Below, in pieces: positions 33,053 through 42,036 of a DNA stretch of 64,000 nt. The notes below the pieces were generated by a model. That model was not told the DNA's origin. It worked only from the letters and a program-made list of their open reading frames with translations, and did no database searches. The DNA lies in NCBI GenBank assembly GCA_948467735.1, contig CAOKFN010000007.1:1-64000 (forward strand), given 5' to 3'. Origin of the DNA: an uncultured bacterium (GTDB lineage: Bacteria > Bacillota > Clostridia > Lachnospirales > Lachnospiraceae). Numbering within the stretch: position 1 is the first letter of the stretch; each line of letters starts with the position of its first letter. A program made the translations under genes and the position numbers.

Positions 33053-34111
33053 ATGAGTGCAAGAAAGAAATGGAAGATAGTTTTATTTGCTGTTGAGGCG
33101 GTCATTATTGTCGTAATGCTGGCGGTGCTGTATCTGGTCATGAGCAAATCGGGCGACGGCCCCAGCATGATTGAGATGGATCCGACAACGCTGGAAATCC
33201 ATGAGGCGGTGCAGCAGGAAAAAGAAGAGGGCGGCACCATGCAGGGCTATATGAATATTGCGCTTTTCGGCGTGGACGCGGAGACGGAGAATCAGCTGTA
33301 CAAAGGCAGCCGAAGCGACAGCATTATGATTGCGAGCATCAATATGGATACGGGAGATATCAAGCTGGTGAGTGTATTCCGTGATACATACCTCAATATC
33401 GGCACGGATTATTACTGGAAATGTAACGCGGCGTACAATGACGGCGGAGCGGAGCAGGCGGTCAAGATGCTGAATATGAATCTGGACATGGATATTACGG
33501 ATTTCGTGACCGTGGGCTACGGCGGCCTGCGAAAGGTTATTGACGGGCTGGGCGGCGTTTACATCGATGTGAACGAGGCGGAGCTGCAGCATATCAATAA
33601 TTACCAGATCGGTGTGGCAACCGTGCTGAAATGCAATTATGTTCCTGTGACGGAGCCGGGATATCAGCTGCTGGACGGTCTTCAGGCGGCGGCATTCTGC
33701 CGTATCCGTCAGGTGGGAAATTTCGATTTCGAGCGCACGGCCCGTCAGAGGGAAGTGATTAAAGCCATTGAGGAACAGGCGAAGAAAACGGATCTTGCAA
33801 CGTTGACTCAGGTGTTCAACGACAGTATCGGAGATATTTATACCAGTCTTGATTCCAAGGATATCCTGAACCTGATTGCAAACATTGCCAATTACCGTAT
33901 TGTGGAGGAGGGCGGCTTCCCCAAGGAAGACATGCGCACCGCCAGCAATATCGGCGCGAAGGGAAGCTGTGTGATTCCGCTGGATTTGGAATCCAACGTG
34001 GTGTGGCTGCATCAGTTCTTATTCGGAGACGAGAACTATACGGTGACGGATAGTGTAAAAGAGTATGGAAAACAGATTGAGGCTGAGACGAGGCCGTATC
34101 TTTCACACTAA
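33053..34111 (+). CDS. LytR-CpsA-Psr (LCP) family protein
   Basis: 352 residues from ATG 33053 (AGAAGGAGAAC upstream). One N-terminal membrane helix (about 8-32) places the catalytic domain outside. LCP motifs: ALFGVDAE, SRSDSIMIASIN, VSVFRDTYL, CRIRQVGNFDFERTARQREV (the arginine-rich phosphate-binding segment). LCP enzymes transfer teichoic acid or capsule polymers from undecaprenyl carriers to peptidoglycan. Monocistronic and followed by a clear terminator at 34229. Confidence 0.92.
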   Translation: MSARKKWKIVLFAVEAVIIVVMLAVLYLVMSKSGDGPSMIEMDPTTLEIHEAVQQEKEEGGTMQGYMNIALFGVDAETENQLYKGSRSDSIMIASINMDTGDIKLVSVFRDTYLNIGTDYYWKCNAAYNDGGAEQAVKMLNMNLDMDITDFVTVGYGGLRKVIDGLGGVYIDVNEAELQHINNYQIGVATVLKCNYVPVTEPGYQLLDGLQAAAFCRIRQVGNFDFERTARQREVIKAIEEQAKKTDLATLTQVFNDSIGDIYTSLDSKDILNLIANIANYRIVEEGGFPKEDMRTASNIGAKGSCVIPLDLESNVVWLHQFLFGDENYTVTDSVKEYGKQIEAETRPYLSH

Positions 34112-34228
34112 GTATACTACAGGCCGCCGGGATTTACGGCAGGAAAAGGAGCGGCGGCCTGCAGTCGGAATTTGCAGCAGGTTATAACGGTGTGCGGCAT
34201 AAAATATTGAACGGCGATAGGAAGCAGA

Positions 34229-34255
34229 AAAGAGAGTGGGAAAGCTCTCTTTTTT
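34229..34255 (+). terminator. Rho-independent terminator after the LCP gene
   Basis: AGAGAG (34231-34236) pairs with CTCTCT (34245-34250), flanked by A and T runs, then T6. A GC-rich inverted repeat 34120-34128/34153-34161 precedes it. Confidence 0.75.
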
Positions 34256-34322
34256 GCTTGTAAAAAAGTTTGTAATCTGATAAGATAATGATAATAATAT
34301 ACTTTGACAGGAGAAGAAAAAT

Positions 34323-34502
34323 ATGCTGCCGGAAGACCCGATTATGCTTATGAGTGTTGTCAATACGAAATTGAGAGATGAATACAACAGTCCGGAGGCG
34401 CTCTGGGAGGGGCTGGATGTGGACGGAAAGGTAATCACGGACAGACTGGCCGCCGCCGGATATCGTTATAATAGGGAGAAAAATCAGTTTATTTCACAAT
34501 AG
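34323..34502 (+). CDS. DUF4250 family protein
   Basis: A 59-residue protein (MLPEDPIMLMSVVNTKLRDE start, NREKNQFISQ end) matching DUF4250, a small family frequent in Clostridia whose hallmark is the xPxDPxMLxSxxNTxLRDxY opening and a GYxYN...NQF ending. Function unknown. RBS GACAGGAGAAG precedes ATG 34323. It stops 17 bp before the next gene's ATG, so the two are probably one transcript. Confidence 0.8.
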   Translation: MLPEDPIMLMSVVNTKLRDEYNSPEALWEGLDVDGKVITDRLAAAGYRYNREKNQFISQ

Positions 34503-34518
34503 GGGGAAGGAACCGGCT

Positions 34519-35784
34519 ATGGCAGGAAGTGTTTTGGAGAAGAACAGAGGGTTTCGCTGTCGAATCTGCACCGGCTGCGGCTTGTGCCCGGGCATCGCGC
34601 CTGAAGGCCCGCAGAACAAGGGAGGAACGGCAGGCGGCGCCCTTCATGTCGTCGCGGAGGACTTGTTTTCCCGTAAAAAAATGCCCCTGCGCGGGGAGGG
34701 AAAACGTCTGGCGGCGGTGGACGTGGGAACCACCACCATAGCAATGCTTTTGTTTCATGAGGACGGCGGCATTGCGGACAGGATTCTGTCCCTGAATCCC
34801 CAGACCGAGTATGGCGCGGACGTGCTTTCCAGAATCCGCGCGGCCGAAGACGCGGAATGCGCCGAAGCGATGCGCAGGAAGGCGGCAGAGGTGCTGGAGC
34901 GCGGCGTTAAAAGATTTCAAAAACAGATGGGGGAAGGGGAGGAGCTGCAGATTGTGCTGGCGGCCAATACTGCCATGACCTATCTTCTGATGGGCTGGGA
35001 TACCAAGGAATTGGGGCGGGCCCCCTTTGCGGCAGAGCGCCTTTCGGGGGCGGATACGGAGTTTATGGGGAAGCCGTGTTTGATACTCCCCGGCATATCG
35101 GCGTTCGTGGGCGGCGATATTACGGCTGGAATCCATGCCTGCGGGATGGCGGAAGAGGAGGAGATTACTCTGCTTGTGGACCTTGGTACGAACGGCGAAC
35201 TGGTGCTGGGGAACCGCAGCAGAAGGATTGCCTGCGCAACGGCGGCGGGGCCTGCGTTTGAAGGCGGTGTGAATAAGGGCGTCTGGGGTTCGGATATGGT
35301 AAGCATTCTGGCAGCGCTTCGCCGGGAGGGAATTTTGGATGAGACAGGCCTGCTTGGCCCGGAATATTTTGAGACGGGCGTCCGGGCGGGCAATGTGCTT
35401 GTGACGCAGGAGGCGATCCGCAGCATACAGCTGGCAAAGGCGGCCATTGCCGCAGGAATTGAGATTCTTCTGAAGCGGTACGGCGTGGACGCGGACGGAG
35501 TGGATAAGGTGGTGCTGGCGGGAGGGTTCGGATATTATTTGAAGCCGGACGCGGCGGCGGAAATCGGCCTTCTGCCAAAGAAGCTGGCCGGGAAGGCCTT
35601 CGCCGGAGGAAATACCGCTCTGGCGGGGGCGCTGCGGGCAGGAAGGGAATTATTCGCGGAAGGAAGGGATTTTTTAAAGGTGGAATTACAGCGCGTCACG
35701 GAAAATACGGAAGTTTTGAATCTTGCCATGGAACCGGATTTTGAGGAGAGGTATATCGGCGCGATGGAAATAAATAAAAGATAA
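34519..35784 (+). CDS. ASKHA-domain ATPase (DUF4445, corrinoid-activator-like)
   Basis: 421 residues. After a short N-terminus with four cysteines (CRICTGCGLC) comes an actin-like ATPase fold of the RamA/RACo C-terminal type (DUF4445): LAAVDVGTTTIAM, LVDLGTNGELVLG, ATAAGPAFEGG, VVLAGGFGYYLKPD. Proteins of this type use ATP to reduce the cobalt of corrinoid proteins in methyl transfer. The normal N-terminal ferredoxin domain is absent and replaced by a 30-residue cysteine segment, and no methyltransferase or corrinoid protein is nearby. Function therefore uncertain; possibly a solitary activator with a different electron donor. Confidence 0.75.
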   Translation: MAGSVLEKNRGFRCRICTGCGLCPGIAPEGPQNKGGTAGGALHVVAEDLFSRKKMPLRGEGKRLAAVDVGTTTIAMLLFHEDGGIADRILSLNPQTEYGADVLSRIRAAEDAECAEAMRRKAAEVLERGVKRFQKQMGEGEELQIVLAANTAMTYLLMGWDTKELGRAPFAAERLSGADTEFMGKPCLILPGISAFVGGDITAGIHACGMAEEEEITLLVDLGTNGELVLGNRSRRIACATAAGPAFEGGVNKGVWGSDMVSILAALRREGILDETGLLGPEYFETGVRAGNVLVTQEAIRSIQLAKAAIAAGIEILLKRYGVDADGVDKVVLAGGFGYYLKPDAAAEIGLLPKKLAGKAFAGGNTALAGALRAGRELFAEGRDFLKVELQRVTENTEVLNLAMEPDFEERYIGAMEINKR

Positions 35785-35879
35785 TAATATTGTCATTTAC
35801 TATTGGTAAAAACGCCGAAATGGTGTATAATTTTATCAGAAGGACATGCGGGAAAATGCGATTGAGAAGGAGGGGCATT

Positions 35880-37937
35880 ATGGCGAAGAAGACAAAAGAA
35901 CATATGATATTCAGTATACGGAATAAAATTATTCTGTGTTTTCTTGTACCGATTGCGTTTATGATTGTTATCGGCGTATCCGCATATCAAAAGTCTGCGG
36001 AAGGGCTGAACGATAAGTTTAAGGTATCCACAAGCCAGACCATAAAGATGGCGGCGGAATATGTGGATATGGTAGGGTCCTTCATAGAGGCGGAAGGGGT
36101 AAAGTATGCCTATGACGAGGATTTAAGCCATTATTTTATCGGGCTGTTCCAAAACAACATAGAAAGAGCGGCGATTGTCAATGGCACAAAAGCGTCCATG
36201 GCAACCTCCCGGGTGTCCAATCAGTTTATCAGCAATATACATATTATTACCCGGGAAGGCGTCAATATGATCACCTCCTACGATACGACGGCCCAGAGCG
36301 GGATTCTTGCGGAATATATGCAGACGGACGCCTTCGACGGCGGGAAGATCAAAAGCTGGGTGGACGGACACCGGATGCTGGACGATGCTTTTGGGATGAA
36401 AAAGGATTCGTATATTATTGCATATCAGATTATGTCCCAAGCCAAAAGCGCGGTGGTGGTTGTGGACATCAAGCCGACAGCCATACAGGAATTCATCAAC
36501 GGGCTGGATTTAGGCGACGGCAGCATTGTGGGGTTTGTGACGGAAAACGGCAGAGAAATCGTATGTGAAAATTTGTCTGAGGGTGAAGAGAGCGTTCTTG
36601 CGGAGGGAGAAACTGTTTTTTATGGCAGGTCTTTTTTCCCGGAGACCAATGGGGAGGCTGTGGAAGGCATTGAAAAGGTAGAGTTTGCGGGGGAGGAATA
36701 CCAGTTTATTTACAGCAAAAGCGTAAGGACGAACGCAATGATCTGCGCCTTGGTTCCCATGAGGCTGATTACCGGTCAGGCGGAGGGAATTAAGACCATG
36801 ACGTTCGGATTGGTGCTTCTCGCCTGTGTGATTGTGCTGACCATAGGTCTTTTGATTGTGTTCAGTATTCAGAGCAATATGAAGAGGATATCCAAGAAAT
36901 TCGGCGAGGTGGCCAAGGGTGATCTGACCGTTCAGGTAACGGCAAAGGGCAAGGATGAATTCAGAGGACTGGCGGCTTCGGCCAACAATATGATCGTGAA
37001 TACCAAGAATCTGGTGAATAAGGTGACGGGCGCTACGGGACAGCTGGAGAATTCTTCCCGGGATGTGGAGACGGTGTCCGGCATTATCAGCAGTTATTCC
37101 ATGGACATCACGCAGGCAATCGACGAAATCAACGAGGGCATGAGCAGACAGTCCGAACATGCACAGGAATGCGTGACAAAAACGGATATTCTTTCCGGCG
37201 AAATTCAGGAAGTCAGCCGTGTGGTGGAGGAAGTCGAAAAGCTGGTGGACGAGACGGAAGGCATGATCAATCAAGGCATGAAGATTGTGAATCTGCTGGG
37301 CAGCAGGGCAAGGGAAACCACGTCTATTACCCAGAAGGTGGGGGAGAGCATTAATTCCCTGCGTCAGGAATCGGAAATTATCAATACGTTTGTTGGCACC
37401 ATCACCGAGATTTCCGAACAGACCAATCTATTGTCTCTGAACGCGTCCATCGAGGCGGCAAGGGCCGGGGAAGCAGGAAGGGGATTCGCCGTCGTGGCGG
37501 AAGAAATCCGCAAGCTGGCAGATGATTCCGCGAAAGCGGCGGGAGAAATCCGAAATAATGTGGAGCATATCGCGGGACAGACGCAAAACAGCGTGGAGAG
37601 CGCCCGGAACGCCGAGAATATGGTCGCCGCCCAGACAGAGGCTGTGGAGCAGGTGGTGGATGTATTCCTGAAGATGCAGAAGCAGATGGGGACGCTGATA
37701 GAAGGGCTGAAGGAAATTGTGAACAGTACCGAAAAGGCGGATCATGAGCGGAGGTATACCGTGGACGCGGTGAAGAATATCTCCGACATCATAGAAGAAA
37801 CCGCCAACAGCGCGGAAGTGGTAAAAGATGTGGCGAATAAGCTGATGGAGAGCGTTCAGAATTTGAACCAGACGGCGGATTCGCTGGGACAGAATATGGA
37901 AGATTTGAAGTCGGAGATTTCCGTGTTCAAGATATAA
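35880..37937 (+). CDS. methyl-accepting chemotaxis protein
   Basis: 685 residues from ATG 35880 (GAGAAGGAGGGGC upstream). TM1 about 14-36, an extracellular sensor of about 260 residues resembling a Cache-type domain, TM2 about 305-328, HAMP about 329-385, then the signalling domain with its tip QTNLLSLNASIEAARAGEAG. It should signal to CheA/CheW. No che or flagellar genes are in the window, so its targets lie elsewhere. Ends at a strong terminator at 37982. Confidence 0.93.
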   Translation: MAKKTKEHMIFSIRNKIILCFLVPIAFMIVIGVSAYQKSAEGLNDKFKVSTSQTIKMAAEYVDMVGSFIEAEGVKYAYDEDLSHYFIGLFQNNIERAAIVNGTKASMATSRVSNQFISNIHIITREGVNMITSYDTTAQSGILAEYMQTDAFDGGKIKSWVDGHRMLDDAFGMKKDSYIIAYQIMSQAKSAVVVVDIKPTAIQEFINGLDLGDGSIVGFVTENGREIVCENLSEGEESVLAEGETVFYGRSFFPETNGEAVEGIEKVEFAGEEYQFIYSKSVRTNAMICALVPMRLITGQAEGIKTMTFGLVLLACVIVLTIGLLIVFSIQSNMKRISKKFGEVAKGDLTVQVTAKGKDEFRGLAASANNMIVNTKNLVNKVTGATGQLENSSRDVETVSGIISSYSMDITQAIDEINEGMSRQSEHAQECVTKTDILSGEIQEVSRVVEEVEKLVDETEGMINQGMKIVNLLGSRARETTSITQKVGESINSLRQESEIINTFVGTITEISEQTNLLSLNASIEAARAGEAGRGFAVVAEEIRKLADDSAKAAGEIRNNVEHIAGQTQNSVESARNAENMVAAQTEAVEQVVDVFLKMQKQMGTLIEGLKEIVNSTEKADHERRYTVDAVKNISDIIEETANSAEVVKDVANKLMESVQNLNQTADSLGQNMEDLKSEISVFKI

Positions 37938-37981
37938 GCCGATGGGGGCAGAAAATGTTGAAATTCAGAGTATAAAAGCTG

Positions 37982-38012
37982 CCGGGCGGGAAGATTGCCG
38001 CCCGGTTTTCTT
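37982..38012 (+). terminator. Rho-independent terminator after the chemoreceptor
   Basis: CCGGGCGG (37982-37989) pairs with CCGCCCGG (37998-38005), then TTTTCTT. Confidence 0.8.
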
Positions 38013-38108
38013 ATAGGAACCGCGTAAGGCGGCAGTCTGTGATTGGGGGAATATGTGATGCAGGCCGGGCGGGAGTAAAATAGGATAAGACAAGGATGGG
38101 CAGGATGG

Positions 38109-39977
38109 ATGAAGCAGATTGTTATGCGTTATTTAATGCCTTACGGCAGAAGGATGGGAGTTGGATTCCTGATAAAGTTTATTGGGACTGTGATGGATTT
38201 ATGTATTCCGTACATTCTGGCATATATCATTGACTCGGTGATTCCCTTGCGGGATGCGGGCAGAGTGCTGCTTTGGGGCGCATTGATGCTTGCCTGCTCC
38301 ATTGTGGCCGTTTCTTTTAATATTATCGCCAACCGGATGGCGTCGAGAGTGTCGGGGGACGCCACGGAGCTGATACGGCATGATTTGTTTTCCAAAATTA
38401 TGTATTTATCCAATGCTCAGACAGATTCGTTTACAAAACCGTCCCTGATTTCCAGAATGACCTCGGATACCTATAACCTGCATCAGATGTTTGGGCGGAT
38501 TCAGAGGATAGGCGTGCGTGCGCCGATTCTGCTGCTTGGGGGCATCTGTATTACGTTTACGCTGGATGCGTCCATGGCATGTGTGCTGCTGGCAGTTCTT
38601 CCTCTGCTGGGATTTATCACGGTGTATGTGTCAAGGAGGAGCATTCCCATGTATAGCGTGCTTCAGGAGGCCAATGACCGGTTCGTGCGGATGGTGAGGG
38701 AGGATATCGCGGGAATCCGTGTGATTAAGGCGCTGTCCAAGACAGAGTATGAGACGGAGAAGTTTCGCACCATCAATAAAGAGGTGGTGGAGCGTGAGCG
38801 GAAAAACGGAATGGTGATGGCTGTAATCAATCCTTCCATGAACATTCTTTTGAACCTAGGGCTGGTGGGAGTGATCCTTGTGGGCGCTTACCGGGTCAAC
38901 GCAGGCACCTCGGAGGTGGGTAAGATTCTGGCGTTTACCACATATTTTACGATTATTTTGAACGCCATGCTGTCTATTTCCAAGATGTTTACCATACTGT
39001 CAAAAGGCATCGCATCCGGCAGCCGTATCTGGCAGGTGCTGGAGTGCGGGGAGGATATGCAGGTTATGGAAGGTTCCTCCTGCGCAGAAAAATCTTCCGT
39101 GCAGGGAATGCCTTGCGTGCAGGGAACGTCTTTTATGCAGGGAGCGGCTTGTGTGCAGGGAACGCCTTCCATGCAGGGAGCGGCCTGCGCGGAGGCTTTT
39201 TCAGCGGGAAATTCCGAGTCCGGGGGAGCTGGTCCGGAGGAGGAAATCCGCTTTGACCATGCGACCTTTTCTTATCTGAAGGGGGGAGAACCCAATATCA
39301 AGGATTTGAGCTTCTGTATCAAAAAGGGAGAAACCTTGGGGATTATCGGAGAGATCGGCTCCGGCAAGTCCACGGTGGTTCATTTGATGATGCGCATGTA
39401 TGATGTGGAGGAGGGCGGCGTATTCATAGGGGGCAGGGATGTGAGAAGCTATCCGCCGGAGGAGTTGAAGCAGAAGTTTGGAGTGGTTTTTCAGAACGAC
39501 ACTATTTTTGAGGACAGTATCGCGGGAAATGTCACGCTGGGCAGGGATATGAGCGAGGAGCAGGTTCAGGAGGCCCTTCTGTATGCCAGAGCCAGCGAAT
39601 TCGTGAAAAACAGGGAGGACAGAGAGGCGGAAGCTCTGAATATCAAGGGAGCCAATCTAAGCGGCGGGCAGAAACAAAGAGTCCTGATTGCCCGCGCCAT
39701 GGCGGCAAAGCCGGAGATACTGATTCTGGATGATTCCTCCAGCGCGCTGGACTACCGGACGGACGCGGAGCTTCGCAGGGGAATGAAGGAGCATTTTCCG
39801 GATACCACATTGGTTATCGTGGCCCAGAGAGTCAGCTCCATCCGGAATGCGGATCATATTCTGGTGCTGGAGGACGGCGCGGCGATTGGGTACGGCGTCC
39901 ATGAGGAGCTTTTGGAAAATTGTCCGGTCTATAACGAAATCAGCAGGATGCAGGGTGAGAAGAATGTCTTAAGCTGA
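38109..39977 (+). CDS. ABC exporter half-transporter, subunit A (degenerate site)
   Basis: 622 residues: six-helix transmembrane domain (about 1-305) followed by a nucleotide-binding domain (about 375-620). Walker A GEIGSGKST, signature LSGGQKQR, Walker B ILILDD where the catalytic glutamate is replaced by aspartate, as in the degenerate site of heterodimeric type IV exporters. Between the domains (about residues 325-365) is an unusual Cys/Gln/Gly-rich insert made of five 6-residue repeats. The partner subunit starts about 100 bp downstream. Substrate unknown; multidrug, lipid or peptide export are all possible. Confidence 0.9.
   Translation: MKQIVMRYLMPYGRRMGVGFLIKFIGTVMDLCIPYILAYIIDSVIPLRDAGRVLLWGALMLACSIVAVSFNIIANRMASRVSGDATELIRHDLFSKIMYLSNAQTDSFTKPSLISRMTSDTYNLHQMFGRIQRIGVRAPILLLGGICITFTLDASMACVLLAVLPLLGFITVYVSRRSIPMYSVLQEANDRFVRMVREDIAGIRVIKALSKTEYETEKFRTINKEVVERERKNGMVMAVINPSMNILLNLGLVGVILVGAYRVNAGTSEVGKILAFTTYFTIILNAMLSISKMFTILSKGIASGSRIWQVLECGEDMQVMEGSSCAEKSSVQGMPCVQGTSFMQGAACVQGTPSMQGAACAEAFSAGNSESGGAGPEEEIRFDHATFSYLKGGEPNIKDLSFCIKKGETLGIIGEIGSGKSTVVHLMMRMYDVEEGGVFIGGRDVRSYPPEELKQKFGVVFQNDTIFEDSIAGNVTLGRDMSEEQVQEALLYARASEFVKNREDREAEALNIKGANLSGGQKQRVLIARAMAAKPEILILDDSSSALDYRTDAELRRGMKEHFPDTTLVIVAQRVSSIRNADHILVLEDGAAIGYGVHEELLENCPVYNEISRMQGEKNVLS
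39099..39188 (+). repeat. 18-bp coding minisatellite in ABC subunit
   Basis: Five in-frame 18-bp units (39099, 39117, 39135, 39153, 39171) of the form RTGCAGGGA plus nine bases, encoding VQGMPC, VQGTSF, MQGAAC, VQGTPS, MQGAAC. It lies in the linker between transmembrane and ATPase domains. Confidence 0.85.
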
Positions 39978-40078
39978 TTCTTCCTGCCCGCTTCACAGGA
40001 GGGCGTATAAACACCCCTCTTCGGGCATACAAATCAGGATGTGTGAAACGCCGCCGTCGCGGCATGGAGGAAGGGAAC

Positions 40079-41833
40079 ATGGAGCAGGAAAAAAAGAGAT
40101 ATTCCAAGGGGACGGTTCTGCGGCTTGGAAAGTATATGCTGCAGTATAAATGGATGCTGGCGTTTGCGGCTGTGTGTACCTTTGGCAGCAACTCGTTTTC
40201 TTTGATAGGGCCCAAGCTCACGGGGCTTTGTATCGGGGCTGTGGAGCCGGGACAGGGGGCCGTGGATTTTGGAGCGGTATTTTATTATGCCCTTTGGATG
40301 GCGGGGTTTTATGTCGCCTCCGCCGCAATGTCCTACGGCCTGCAGATTTTGATGCTGACCATCAGCCGCAGAGTGGTGTACCGGATGCGTCAGGATGTGT
40401 TTGAAAAGCTGATGAGCCTGCCGGTGGGATATTTTGACGTACACCAGACAGGGGATATTATCAGCCGCATTTCCTATGACATCGACACGGTGAACGCCTC
40501 CCTTTCCAATGATTTGGTGCAGCTTCTCACCACGGTGATCACTGTGGCGGGGGCGCTGGTGATGATGATTACCATTTCGCCGAGGCTGGTGCTGGTGTTT
40601 GCCTTTACCGTGCCGCTGTCCATATTGATTACCAAGTATGTGACGGGCAGGACAAGGCCTCTTTTCAGGGCCCGTTCCGCGAAGCTGGGGGAAATGAACG
40701 GCTTTGTGGAGGAAATGATCACGGGACAGAAGACGTTGAAGGCTTACGGCAGGGAGGAGTATACACAGAAGCGCTTTAATCAGAAAAATAAGGATGCGGT
40801 GGATGCTTACTATAAAGCGGAGTATTACGGAAGCATTGTGGGACCCTGTGTAAACTTTATCAATAACCTGTCCCTGTCCTTGATCAGCGTATTCGGAGCC
40901 CTCCTGTATCTGGCCGGTTCCATGAAAATAGGGGATATCTCTTCCTTCGTGCTGTATTCCCGTAAGTTTTCCGGGCCCATCAACGAGGCGGCGAATATTT
41001 TCAGCGAGCTGCAGTCGGCGCTGGCGGCGGCGGAGAGGGTATTCCGGCTGATTGACGAGCTGCCGGAAGCCGCGGACGCCGAAGGGGCGGAGGAACTGAA
41101 GGAGCCTGCGGGCCATGTCAGGGTGGAGAATGTAAGCTTCGGGTATGTGCCGGGGAAAACCATCATCCATAATTTGAGCTTTGAGGCCCAGCCCGGAAAG
41201 CTCATCGCCATCGTAGGTCCCACCGGCGCGGGCAAAACCACGCTGATTAATCTGCTGATGAGATTTTATGATCCTGACAGCGGGAAGATTCTGGTGGACG
41301 GGAAAGAGTCGGGACGCCTGACCAGAAGCAGCCTTAGAAAAGCATACGCCATGGTATTACAGGACACTTGGCTGTTTTACGGCAGCATTTATGAAAATCT
41401 TGCATATGGCAGGGAAGGGGCCGACAGAAAGGATGTGGAGGAGGCGGCAAAAGCGGCGAAGATTCATTCCTTTATCAAACGTCTTCCCCAAGGGTATGAT
41501 ACCATCCTGACGGATGAGGGAACCAATATTTCCAAAGGGCAGAAGCAGCTTCTGACCATTGCGAGGGCAATGCTTTTAGACGCGCGGATGCTGATTCTGG
41601 ACGAGGCCACCTCCAATGTGGACACCCGCACGGAGCGTCAGATACAGAAGGCAATGCTGAAGCTGATGGAGGGGAAAACCTGCTTTGTCATCGCCCACAG
41701 GCTCTCTACCATTGAACATGCGGACTTGATACTGGTGGTCAACGACGGCGAGGTGGTGGAACAGGGCACCCATGAGGAACTGATGGAGAAGCAGGGAGTG
41801 TACATGCGGCTTTATAACGCACAGTTTGAATAG
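40079..41833 (+). CDS. ABC exporter half-transporter, subunit B (consensus site)
   Basis: 584 residues from ATG 40079 (GGAGGAAGGG upstream; a GTG at 40043 is a poorer alternative). Six-helix domain, then an ATPase with Walker A GPTGAGKTT, Walker B LILDEATSNVD with the catalytic glutamate, H-loop IAHRLST. Its signature is ISKGQ instead of LSGGQ, typical of one half of a heterodimeric exporter: this signature serves the degenerate site whose Walker B is in subunit A. The pair is therefore a classic asymmetric exporter. Confidence 0.92.
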   Translation: MEQEKKRYSKGTVLRLGKYMLQYKWMLAFAAVCTFGSNSFSLIGPKLTGLCIGAVEPGQGAVDFGAVFYYALWMAGFYVASAAMSYGLQILMLTISRRVVYRMRQDVFEKLMSLPVGYFDVHQTGDIISRISYDIDTVNASLSNDLVQLLTTVITVAGALVMMITISPRLVLVFAFTVPLSILITKYVTGRTRPLFRARSAKLGEMNGFVEEMITGQKTLKAYGREEYTQKRFNQKNKDAVDAYYKAEYYGSIVGPCVNFINNLSLSLISVFGALLYLAGSMKIGDISSFVLYSRKFSGPINEAANIFSELQSALAAAERVFRLIDELPEAADAEGAEELKEPAGHVRVENVSFGYVPGKTIIHNLSFEAQPGKLIAIVGPTGAGKTTLINLLMRFYDPDSGKILVDGKESGRLTRSSLRKAYAMVLQDTWLFYGSIYENLAYGREGADRKDVEEAAKAAKIHSFIKRLPQGYDTILTDEGTNISKGQKQLLTIARAMLLDARMLILDEATSNVDTRTERQIQKAMLKLMEGKTCFVIAHRLSTIEHADLILVVNDGEVVEQGTHEELMEKQGVYMRLYNAQFE

Positions 41834-41916
41834 GATGGAATGGAGATTTTGGGATAGGTTGAAATGAAATTTTGGATTAGGATGAAGTGAGCTTTTGGGA
41901 TAGGATGAAATGGGAG
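41830..41916. repeat. degenerate ~24-bp tandem repeat
   Basis: Four imperfect units beginning ATAGGATGRAATG and ending TTTTGGG at about 41830, 41854, 41876 and 41900, starting at the stop codon of the ABC subunit. Non-coding; resembles in style the array at 44400. Confidence 0.65.
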
Positions 41917-41951
41917 TGCAGAATTGAATTGGACGGGCTTCCAGAATGCTA

Positions 41952-41980
41952 TTGTAATTTTGCCTGTTTTTTGGTATGAT
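41952..41980 (+). promoter_or_regulatory. promoter of the phosphofructokinase gene
   Basis: TTGTAA at 41952-41957, 17-bp spacer, TATGAT at 41975-41980, leader about 50 nt. Confidence 0.6.
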
Positions 41981-42036
41981 TTAACATATGGTTTACAAAA
42001 ATATAAATATAAAACAATAAAATGGAGGGTTAAAAA

